From Microcaldota archaeon (GTDB taxonomy: Archaea; Micrarchaeota; Micrarchaeia; Micrarchaeales; Micrarchaeaceae): 44,537 bases of DNA. The stretch spans positions 1 to 44,537 of the forward strand of contig JAJYUR010000009.1 in the NCBI GenBank assembly GCA_021792395.1. Reading direction: 5' to 3'. The position numbers were made by a program, and so were the translations under genes. This document shows, piece after piece, positions 36,684 to 44,537 of the stretch (position 1 is its first letter; each line of letters begins with the position of its first letter). The notes under the pieces were generated by a model. The model searched no databases, was not told the DNA's origin, and saw only the letters and a list, made by a program, of their open reading frames with translations.

Positions 36684-37751
36684 TTAGGGCGGCAAAAATC
36701 CTGACAAGGCTTCAATGCCTGCACTATAAGTATCCCCACCATAGAAATCGTCTACGAGCCATCTGAAACCGAGAGACTCGTAATCCTTGATGTCCAGGTT
36801 TAAAATATTCTTTTCTGCACTGTGAGCTATGAATTTTATTGCACCTATCCTATTCACTTTGGTTTCAAATAAGCTATGCGGCGGATTGGACATGCGCCAC
36901 ACCTCAAAGTTGTTGGGTGAAATTTCCATCAGCGCATCGTACACCAACAGGTTCCTGTCTATAAGAACGGATTTATCTGAAAGATTCTCATGCCTTCTGG
37001 ACCTATAATAATCCAGCACATAACCTATGCCGCAGGCTTCAAAGTTCTCATACCTTATGGCATAAATAGAACTGGAAAACCTCTTTAAGCCGTTGAGTAT
37101 ACATTCCCTGTTAAGCCTATCTTCCACCAATTTCCTGTTCATGTGGAATGCAGTAAGGCGCCTCCATTCATCAAAGCTCATCCTAGCATACCCACTTGAT
37201 ATTGCTACATAAATATTGTTATTGTAGTATTCAATGGCGAAGCTTAAATTATTCCTGACAAAATCTTCCGCAGTAAGCCTTGTTATATAGTTTACGCTGC
37301 ACCATTTAGTCACGAACCAGTCTATTGCTTGATTTACCGTCTGGGCGTTAGCCAATACCTGCTTTGATGCATGCTTTAAGTCCCACACATGGAAATCGCA
37401 TTTAGGACACGCCTCGTTTATAATATTGAGTATGTTTTTTTCATTGCTGCCCTTGTGCAGATTATGCATAAACAAGCTGATCAATCCATTGTCAAAAAAA
37501 GTCTGTGCAGTCAGGTCAGTCGCTTTAATCTCCAATATCTCTAAAAGCCCCCTTATCGCAGCAACCCTATTATCCTTGTCCTTCCAGTCCGCAATTATAG
37601 CAATTTTGCCATCGTCATTCTTCTGCGCCAGGCCTCTGTCAATCAAAAATTGAAGAAATCTTCTCTTTCCGCTGCCATCATGCCTAAGTAAATCTTTCTG
37701 ATCACCGCTCATTTTTGGCATCGCTGACTTTTCCAAATTCTCTGCAGTCAA
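36684..37751 (-). CDS. Uncharacterised protein (355 aa)
   Basis: Long intact ORF on the same strand as the flanking K+ channel gene; no recognised domain. Confidence 0.6.
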   Translation of the reverse strand: MTAENLEKSAMPKMSGDQKDLLRHDGSGKRRFLQFLIDRGLAQKNDDGKIAIIADWKDKDNRVAAIRGLLEILEIKATDLTAQTFFDNGLISLFMHNLHKGSNEKNILNIINEACPKCDFHVWDLKHASKQVLANAQTVNQAIDWFVTKWCSVNYITRLTAEDFVRNNLSFAIEYYNNNIYVAISSGYARMSFDEWRRLTAFHMNRKLVEDRLNRECILNGLKRFSSSIYAIRYENFEACGIGYVLDYYRSRRHENLSDKSVLIDRNLLVYDALMEISPNNFEVWRMSNPPHSLFETKVNRIGAIKFIAHSAEKNILNLDIKDYESLGFRWLVDDFYGGDTYSAGIEALSGFLPP

Positions 37752-37791
37752 GTAATCAACAGTTTATCGCCTGCGCATGCCAGATATTTAT

Positions 37792-38571
37792 TCATTTGCC
37801 AAACTTCGAAAGCTTCGCTGATATAGAATCGGCAGCTATCTTCGCAGGGTTTATGACCTCTGTTATATTCATGCTCCTAAGGTGCTTTTCAGCCTCTGCG
37901 TTGTCTACAACTACTATAAATCTGTCTTTTCCTACAATCTCCTTTACCAAAAGCGCGACAAAGAGCGTCCTTGACTTATCCCTTATGTCTATGACCACCC
38001 TATTCGCATATTTCAGGCCGTATGAGAGCAATTCAGACTCAGACGTTTCGTCTACTACGAATGCATGGTATCCCTCGGTCCTCAAATGGTCTGCCAACGT
38101 CTTGTCGCTCACCAATATTATGAACCTCCTTTTTTCTACCTTAAGGGTCTTTGCTATACTCTCATTAGTAGGGCTGTACCCTATCAATATTATGTGCTGC
38201 TTGAAGAGCTTCCTCTCCATGTAAGATATCCTTCCGGTTAATGCATCTATCCTATTGTTCACAAAACCACTTGCCAAAATTGTAACTGCGCTGAGGAATA
38301 CACCCAACCCTGACAATATGAGTATTATGTCAAATACTCTGGCTATTCCCGTAACTGGTACGATGTCCCCATATCCTACGGTTGATATCGTAGCTATCGT
38401 AAAGTACAATGCAGTTATTACTGAGTGTATCGGGACGTTGAAATTGCCTGTGCTCCCTAGCCAATATGTGCCTATGGTTCCAAACGATATTACCAGGGTT
38501 ATCAGCACCATATACGCCAATATCTCTACACTAAGCTGCATATACTCACGCGCATAAGATAGATCCGGCAA
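37792..38571 (-). CDS. Potassium channel with TrkA-N/RCK-like regulatory domain
   Basis: ALYFTIATISTVGYGDIVPVT selectivity filter; QHIILIGYSPTNESIAKTL RCK domain. Confidence 0.92.
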   Translation of the reverse strand: MPDLSYAREYMQLSVEILAYMVLITLVISFGTIGTYWLGSTGNFNVPIHSVITALYFTIATISTVGYGDIVPVTGIARVFDIILILSGLGVFLSAVTILASGFVNNRIDALTGRISYMERKLFKQHIILIGYSPTNESIAKTLKVEKRRFIILVSDKTLADHLRTEGYHAFVVDETSESELLSYGLKYANRVVIDIRDKSRTLFVALLVKEIVGKDRFIVVVDNAEAEKHLRSMNITEVINPAKIAADSISAKLSKFGK

Positions 38572-38693
38572 ACCTTTTATGTTTTATCTATGAAATACAT
38601 CGGCAATATTCAGAAATTTGGCCGAATGAAGTAATTGCGCAATCCTTTTATAACTTGTTTGTAAAGTTAAAGTGCATCTCTATTGGTATAAGC

Positions 38694-39590
38694 ATGTCAG
38701 GAATAAGCATAATCGTGCCGACCTTGAATGAGGCAGAGGCACCAAGGATAATAAATGAGATATATGCAACTTTCGGCAAAGGCGTAGAAGTCATAGTGAT
38801 AGATAAAAGCAACGAGCGCATGAAAAAGGAACTGCTTGCAACAGACGCCAACGTCATAACGCAGCAGTCTGCAGGCTATGAAAATGCGCTTATGGAAGGA
38901 TTCAGGCTGGCAAAAAACGACATTCTAGCAACGATAGACGCAGATGGAACATATTCTGTAGAAGATTTAAAAAGGGTAATAAGTGAACTGCAGAAGGGCG
39001 CGTATTCTTTTGTAAGCGGCAGCAGGGCACAGAGCTTTGATGGAAACGTAAGCAGGTACATAAAATTCGGAAACAATTTCTTGACCAAGCTGTTCAATAT
39101 ATTGTATAGAAGGAAGATGACCGATGTACTCAGCGGGGTTTTTGCGCTTACCAAGCAGGCGTTTGACGCCATAAGGGATGACGAACCATACAGGGCCGGA
39201 ACCATATTCTTTGAGATAGAGCTGGTAAGGAGAGGGTTTAGCATAACTGACATACCCATAGGGTACGCGGAGAGGAAAGCCTCAAAGTCTAAGATTAGCA
39301 GGGCCAAACCTTTCTATGGCATAACTATGGCATTCCATGCAATAAGGTATGCTAGGGATTATAACCCGCTGCTGATATTCGGCAGCATAGGCGTAACTGC
39401 AATATTGGCAGGCATAATAATAGGTGCTTTAGTCATATCAAATTTCCTTGCGACCGGCACCCTTACCGAGATAGGCCGTGCGCTTATCGCATTCATGCTT
39501 GTCATAGGCGGCTTCTTAAGCATAATAGCCGGCCTTATACTGGACCTTCTGCTAGAGATAGAAAGGAAGCTCTACAAGAAAAATAGATGA
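38694..39590 (+). CDS. Family 2 glycosyltransferase, dolichol-phosphate sugar synthase-like, with C-terminal TM helices
   Basis: ISIIVPTLNEAEAP, ILATIDADGTY, DVLSGVFALTKQAFD, FFEIELVRRGFSITDIPIGYAERKASKSKI. Confidence 0.9.
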   Translation: MSGISIIVPTLNEAEAPRIINEIYATFGKGVEVIVIDKSNERMKKELLATDANVITQQSAGYENALMEGFRLAKNDILATIDADGTYSVEDLKRVISELQKGAYSFVSGSRAQSFDGNVSRYIKFGNNFLTKLFNILYRRKMTDVLSGVFALTKQAFDAIRDDEPYRAGTIFFEIELVRRGFSITDIPIGYAERKASKSKISRAKPFYGITMAFHAIRYARDYNPLLIFGSIGVTAILAGIIIGALVISNFLATGTLTEIGRALIAFMLVIGGFLSIIAGLILDLLLEIERKLYKKNR

Positions 39591-39673
39591 CATGCAATGC
39601 AATTGCAAAATCTATAATGCCTAATGCGCCTGGCAAATAAACCAAAACTTACATCAAAGCCGTATATAAGCCA

Positions 39674-40081
39674 ATGGGGCTGCGCGATTTATCCGATGCC
39701 AAAACACACGTACATTTAAATATTAAGCACATTAAAAATAATCTGAGTGGTAAAATGCCGACGGCCTTCAAAAACAGATCCGAAAGGCTTGAAACGTTGC
39801 TTGACATGCAACTCACACCAGCAGAGCTAGAAATAGCGAAAACAATAGAAAGCGTAATAGCCGACGATATAGATGCTGCAAAGGTATCCGAAGAGTTGAT
39901 AAACCACTGCAGGGGCAGGGGCGTTGATTTTCTTTCAGATGCATTCGAAAAACTGAAATACGAGGACATAACTGGCAAAGATCTATTCGAATTCTACAAA
40001 TTCAGCGACAGGGATGCAGAGGAAATGCTGGAAAATATATCATACGACAGCAAAATAGACAAGTTCAGAAGACTTCAATAA
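39674..40081 (+). CDS. Uncharacterised small protein (start may be ATG 39752)
   Basis: Intact ORF, charged, low complexity absent; N-terminal start ambiguous. Confidence 0.55.
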   Translation: MGLRDLSDAKTHVHLNIKHIKNNLSGKMPTAFKNRSERLETLLDMQLTPAELEIAKTIESVIADDIDAAKVSEELINHCRGRGVDFLSDAFEKLKYEDITGKDLFEFYKFSDRDAEEMLENISYDSKIDKFRRLQ

Positions 40082-40102
40082 GATAGGATCTCAAAGGGCA
40101 CG

Positions 40103-41062
40103 CTAAATATGCATGCCCTTAATCCTGCTTGCTGTTCCTATCGCCCTGAAATATGAGATTATCCCTATTACTATAACTACAAATATCACTATGAAGAAAC
40201 CAATGCCTAAATCATGAAGATTATGTATCTTCAATGGGGTTATAACCCCATAAGTCAAGATTTGAGGAAATTTGAGTATAAGTGCGCCAGATATCGCGAA
40301 CGCCAAACCTCCATATAAAAGTACATCAGAGCTTATTGTCTTTGCCACAAACGCTATGCCTTTTTGTGTAAGCCTCTTTGCCTTTGTGAGCCATCTTCCG
40401 AATCCCGCGCCGAACAGTATCTGCATCGCCATAGTTCCAATCCCAAACATGAAGCCTGGAACCCAGCCGACCCACGCATTCGGCATCGCGGGCGATAATA
40501 CCGTATATATTATAAGTGCGAATGCACCGAACCCGAATCCGGCTATTATACCATGGAGGAATGCAAGTTTTGATGGCACAGCTTTAAGTTCCGAAGATGC
40601 ATCGGATGTAGCTAGGGGATTCAGCATATGCTCTTCTTCCAAACGGTGCGATCTGCTCCCTTTTTTATGTATTCTTAATACATATCCTAGCTTTTCCTCC
40701 AGCCAGTGCCAATGCGGGTATATCCTCTTGTTCTTTATGTATAATCCAGCGGCAAGCATGGCTATTCCTACAAATATATAGGTTATGCCGAATGCAGTTG
40801 CGGTCATGAATATGCCTGCCAACGCGAAGTATGCAATTTCAGATAATATTGCTCTCTGTATCGTAAAACCGCTTGAGAATATGAAACCTGCCTTCATACC
40901 CTTCCTGGTGCTGTAGCTGCCTACTGCATAAGAGAACGTTATCGGCCATGTATGCTCATCTGGTGTTATGCCATGAACGAATCCCAAGAGCAGGGCTATC
41001 ACTATGGCCGAATAGAAACCGACATCCTGTGGGTTGTATAAGTTGATATTGAATATAGCCAC
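40103..41062 (-). CDS. Polytopic membrane protein, nickel/cobalt (NicO/Rcn)-type transporter candidate
   Basis: GFVHGITPDEHTWPITFSYAVG N-terminal motif and six or more TM segments. Confidence 0.55.
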   Translation of the reverse strand: MAIFNINLYNPQDVGFYSAIVIALLLGFVHGITPDEHTWPITFSYAVGSYSTRKGMKAGFIFSSGFTIQRAILSEIAYFALAGIFMTATAFGITYIFVGIAMLAAGLYIKNKRIYPHWHWLEEKLGYVLRIHKKGSRSHRLEEEHMLNPLATSDASSELKAVPSKLAFLHGIIAGFGFGAFALIIYTVLSPAMPNAWVGWVPGFMFGIGTMAMQILFGAGFGRWLTKAKRLTQKGIAFVAKTISSDVLLYGGLAFAISGALILKFPQILTYGVITPLKIHNLHDLGIGFFIVIFVVIVIGIISYFRAIGTASRIKGMHI

Positions 41063-41227
41063 ACCGCATATGTTCTAGGAACAGCGCATCATGCATACAA
41101 CATGTCTTACATATATATATTCGGCAAGAATTAAATATCTAACACTGCAGACCAAAAGGTTCTATAAATAATGCTTTTAACCTGCATAAAAAATAACGCA
41201 TAAAAAACCATACTCCTAAATAAATCC

Positions 41228-41659
41228 ATGGTAAATGCAGTTGCTCCTAGGCAAAAGCACGACGAAATGCTGGAATACCTAAACGACGGATCCGTCCAGC
41301 TTAATGACAAAATCCAGCGCATTGATGGCATTTATGACCAGAATGCTCTGCACTTCCTTTTATATGCTTACAACGGGAATCTTCCAAGCGTGACTATAGC
41401 AATCATAAAAAAAGTAGACAATGAAAGCCATCTAAAAGAGTTTTTTATGCACATGTGCAAGAGTGGCATGAACGGTGCAGCAAGCATAGGTTTCGAAATA
41501 ATAAAAAAGATTAATAGCGTAAAACTGCTGTACGAATTGGAGGGCATGTCATTTACCCCGGAAGTGCTCAATCCAATAATCCACAACAAGATAAAATACC
41601 TCAACTACGAATGCAATGACATATATGTCGGCCCACATAATGGGATAATAAGGCTTTAG
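41228..41659 (+). CDS. Uncharacterised small protein
   Basis: 143-aa intact ORF. Confidence 0.5.
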   Translation: MVNAVAPRQKHDEMLEYLNDGSVQLNDKIQRIDGIYDQNALHFLLYAYNGNLPSVTIAIIKKVDNESHLKEFFMHMCKSGMNGAASIGFEIIKKINSVKLLYELEGMSFTPEVLNPIIHNKIKYLNYECNDIYVGPHNGIIRL

Positions 41660-41754
41660 GGCAATAAACATGCAATTTTGGCGCATATATAAAGGTTTAA
41701 ATACTCAATACGTCATATAATATTATTTAAGATGACACTGATAAAGGTTTGCCA

Positions 41755-44537
41755 ATGACCAGCGATAGGAATGCAACCAATATTAAAAGACGCGGCCAGT
41801 CGGCAATGGAATACCTTATCACATATGGCTGGGCCATACTTCTCGTCGCAATAATTGTTTCATTACTATATCTGTATGTTGTCGTTCCTCATGTAATAGT
41901 GCCTTCGTCATGTTCATTCGTATCCGGAGCGTATTGCGACGATATAGTTTTAGGGAGCAATGCAATAACGCATGCAACGAAGATAGGATTATTCCTGACC
42001 AATACTCAGCCTTATCCTATAGCAAATCCCGTATTATACGCAAACATAAATGGCGCAAATACAACGCAATATTTATGCAAACCTTCATTCATCTTTCCAG
42101 GCGGTACAATAATCTGCATTGCAAACATAACACAGACTACAACGCTGGGCCAGTTCCTTGCAGGCACATTGTACCTAAAAGCATTGTACTGCGGGTTCGC
42201 AGCGAAACCTGCATCAAGCCTAAACTGCACAACCACTGCGCCAACTGAAATATATACTGGCAAGTTCAATGCACATGCGGAACCATTAGTATCGACAACC
42301 TCCAGCATAACGCTTACTGCAAAGAATACTACAAATCCTGGAAATCCAGCAAACAATGCGAAAGACCCGTTATACGCAACGGTAAAACTTTTAGGATACC
42401 CATTGCATGGTGCAACGGTCAATTTCACGGCTTATTATTCGAATGGCACAAGTGCCACTCCTCCATATTCGATATCGCCAGCAATAACAACTACAGGCAC
42501 AGCAGGTGTTGCGGACAGTGCAATATGGGGAGATGTCACTGGCAATGTGACAGTGGAAGCGTCATATGCTGGTTACAATGCAACGGTTCCGGTCAGGTTC
42601 ATACCAACGGTACATGTTACATTAAACGTTTCTGATGTGAAACCATATCTGTCCAACAGCGCTCTTCCTATAATAAACATAGCCGGCACAAATTACAATT
42701 ATACACAACTTCAGAAATCCTTCGTTTGGGGATGTGGAAGTTCGCATCCATACTCATTCGTAAAAATACCTTATAATTCATCTGGAACTAGAAGCGTGTT
42801 CAAAAGTGTAACTATAGATGGGTTAACATACACGTCAACTACTGGAACAGTGAACGTGACCTGTACAAACCAGACGATATCTACCAGCTATTTCACACAA
42901 TACTATTTCAATGAGATTGCGAATACATCCACATCCGGAACAGTTTCTCCAGGAAATGAGTGGGAGAATGCAAGCACCTCTATATTAATATCAGAGACGC
43001 CCAACACTGGATTCTTCTTCAAGAATTGGACGTGCTCAGGGTCTGGGTGCTATGCTGGCACTGCAACGTCTACAACTGTAACACTAAACAATCCAATAAC
43101 TGAGCAGGCGAACTTCTACTCAACATCAACATCAACTTCAACAACCTCCTCTACAACAACGACTTCAACATCTTCAACCTCCACTTCAACTTCAACCACA
43201 TCGACATCAACATCAACAACGTCTACAACAACATCTACAACAAGCACTACAACTTCATCTACTTCCACTACGACATCTTCAACCTCCACTTCAACTTCAA
43301 CCACATCGACATCAACATCAACAACGTCTACAACAACATCAACATCAACAACGTCTACAACATCATCAACGTCTACAACAACATCAACATCCACATCAAC
43401 ATCCACATCAACATCCACATCAACCTCTACATCATCAACATCATCTAGTACTTCATCAACTACGATCCTATACTGCAGCGCAGGTTACGCTTCTGGTAGC
43501 GGTTTACTTGTTACAGGTGCCAGTGGCACTGGATGCGGCGGCAGCGGGTCTAACGTTGCATATCTAGTCTGTGGTGTTGGATCAACCCAAGGTGCTTGCA
43601 GCTTAAACTGGACATCACAATCTAACTCTGGCAGCTCAGTGGACGTAGGTAATGTAGTTGCAAGCTCCTGCTCTGAGATTGCGTGCGGTACTACTAATGA
43701 AAATGAAGTATTGGGCGCATTCGCAGTAGGTGAAAATTATCCTGCATCTATACTATTTAGGGCCAATGCATCTATTGGTAATGGAGGAACTGGTAACTAT
43801 ACGCCTTCATTTTCTACGAACAACTATTATGGCCTGTTAGTCATTACATACACCGGTTCGACTACTGAAACTACAAATAATAACTATTTACTCAATGGCG
43901 CCTACTGCAATAGTCTGATATGCCTTCAGTATTATAATAATTATCTTTTGAACAATGCAGGAGGCTCTGGTATTTCATGCAGTCAAAATCAAAAGAACAG
44001 CAGCTATACTTCAACTTTTGGCGTAAATATGGCCGATGAAGTTGCTTATGTGTCATGCACAGACGTCTCTGCAGGTTCGTATACTGCTCCAACGTGGCAC
44101 TATGAAGATGGAGCAAGCTATGCTATAGCTGCTTACGGGTTTAGTCCTAGTACAACAACTTCAACAACAACAACTTCAGTAGCATCAACATCTATATCAG
44201 GTGGAGGCGATGGAGGTTCGGTGTATGGAAATGTAAATATAACGCTGGCGAACGGCACTACAGAGCCAGCCCAAGACATCAGGCCAGGCACCGTCATAAT
44301 GTCCTATAACAAATATGCAAACGCGTTATACCCGTCTATAGTATCAAGCGTTTTTGCAAGGCATACAAGCAACAAATATACATTTAACAACAGGATTGCA
44401 GTGGATAGCTGGGAGGTGATGCTGATAGATGGAACGTGGACAACGGCGAGCCATGCAAAACTCGGCGAAACCTTCTTCGATCCGCTGAACAACAGCAACG
44501 TGCGTATAAACAGCATAAACATAACGGATTATAACAA
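41755..44537 (+). CDS. Large secreted/surface protein with class III (pilin-type) signal, InlB-like repeat, Ser/Thr-rich linker and Hint-like C-terminal region (3' truncated; not in ORF track)
   Basis: Frame open from ATG 41755 to window end (>920 aa). N-terminus MTSDRNATNIKRRGQSAMEYLITYGWAILLVAIIVSLLYLY; GTVSPGNEWENASTSILISETPNTGFFFKNWTCSGSGCYAGT..ITEQANF; long (S/T)n tract; LANGTTEPAQDIRPGTVIMSYN...DGTWTTASHAKLGETFFDP. Confidence 0.88.
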   Translation, partial: MTSDRNATNIKRRGQSAMEYLITYGWAILLVAIIVSLLYLYVVVPHVIVPSSCSFVSGAYCDDIVLGSNAITHATKIGLFLTNTQPYPIANPVLYANINGANTTQYLCKPSFIFPGGTIICIANITQTTTLGQFLAGTLYLKALYCGFAAKPASSLNCTTTAPTEIYTGKFNAHAEPLVSTTSSITLTAKNTTNPGNPANNAKDPLYATVKLLGYPLHGATVNFTAYYSNGTSATPPYSISPAITTTGTAGVADSAIWGDVTGNVTVEASYAGYNATVPVRFIPTVHVTLNVSDVKPYLSNSALPIINIAGTNYNYTQLQKSFVWGCGSSHPYSFVKIPYNSSGTRSVFKSVTIDGLTYTSTTGTVNVTCTNQTISTSYFTQYYFNEIANTSTSGTVSPGNEWENASTSILISETPNTGFFFKNWTCSGSGCYAGTATSTTVTLNNPITEQANFYSTSTSTSTTSSTTTTSTSSTSTSTSTTSTSTSTTSTTTSTTSTTTSSTSTTTSSTSTSTSTTSTSTSTTSTTTSTSTTSTTSSTSTTTSTSTSTSTSTSTSTSTSSTSSSTSSTTILYCSAGYASGSGLLVTGASGTGCGGSGSNVAYLVCGVGSTQGACSLNWTSQSNSGSSVDVGNVVASSCSEIACGTTNENEVLGAFAVGENYPASILFRANASIGNGGTGNYTPSFSTNNYYGLLVITYTGSTTETTNNNYLLNGAYCNSLICLQYYNNYLLNNAGGSGISCSQNQKNSSYTSTFGVNMADEVAYVSCTDVSAGSYTAPTWHYEDGASYAIAAYGFSPSTTTSTTTTSVASTSISGGGDGGSVYGNVNITLANGTTEPAQDIRPGTVIMSYNKYANALYPSIVSSVFARHTSNKYTFNNRIAVDSWEVMLIDGTWTTASHAKLGETFFDPLNNSNVRINSINITDYN
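43120..43450 (+). repeat. Ser/Thr-codon low-complexity repeat (ACA/TCA/TCT rich) with a 68-nt perfect direct repeat
   Basis: 43168-43235 is repeated exactly at 43273-43340 (offset 105 nt, in frame). Confidence 0.85.

Noticed and set aside
43116-43418. Minus-strand ORF encoding (DV)n/(VE)n
   Set aside because: Exact antisense of the Ser/Thr-codon repeat in the large plus-strand protein; an artefact of low-complexity codons.
43120-43450. CRISPR array
   Set aside because: Repeats are contiguous, coding, and lack regular unique spacers; no cas genes seen. No other array-like pattern found in the window.

Overview
This 44.5 kb window is archaeal chromosomal DNA. Evidence: split RNA polymerase B''/B' and A'/A'' genes, an archaeal Lsm protein, GGTGA-type Shine-Dalgarno sites, BHB-type tRNA splicing, isopentenyl phosphate kinase, an M1 tricorn-factor-like aminopeptidase, and a class III signal peptide protein of the 'GQSAMEYLITYGWAILL' type. 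My inference, not proven, is a DPANN lineage close to Micrarchaeota/ARMAN. Housekeeping blocks: rpoB''-rpoB'-rpoA1-rpoA2-lsm-tRNA-Ala; a succinate dehydrogenase operon divergent from fumC and malic enzyme; M1 peptidase; thymidylate kinase; msrA; IPK; K+ channel. The most interesting region is an AT-rich, tightly overlapping gene cluster at about 18.8-26.5 kb. It encodes a VirB2/CedA1-like pilin candidate, a VirB6/CedA-like polytopic protein, a VirB3-like anchor joined to a VirB4 N-terminal-like domain, a separate VirB4-like ATPase, four uncharacterised proteins (three clearly membrane-associated), and a second large HerA/VirB4/CedB-like ATPase. No relaxase is seen. I read it as a candidate type-IV-secretion-like DNA import/exchange or cell-contact apparatus. 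Its first start codon lies inside a perfect 11-bp inverted repeat. Other notable signals: a tRNA-Ala(GGC) with a 29-nt intron in the T-loop and a textbook BHB motif; a probable CTG start codon for rpoB'; two orphan IS605/TnpB-like end hairpins; a 22-nt motif repeated 21 kb apart; two palindromes in a divergent promoter region; several unlisted small ORFs; and a large unlisted ORF running off the right edge with an InlB-type repeat, a Ser/Thr-rich stalk and a putative Hint-like domain.
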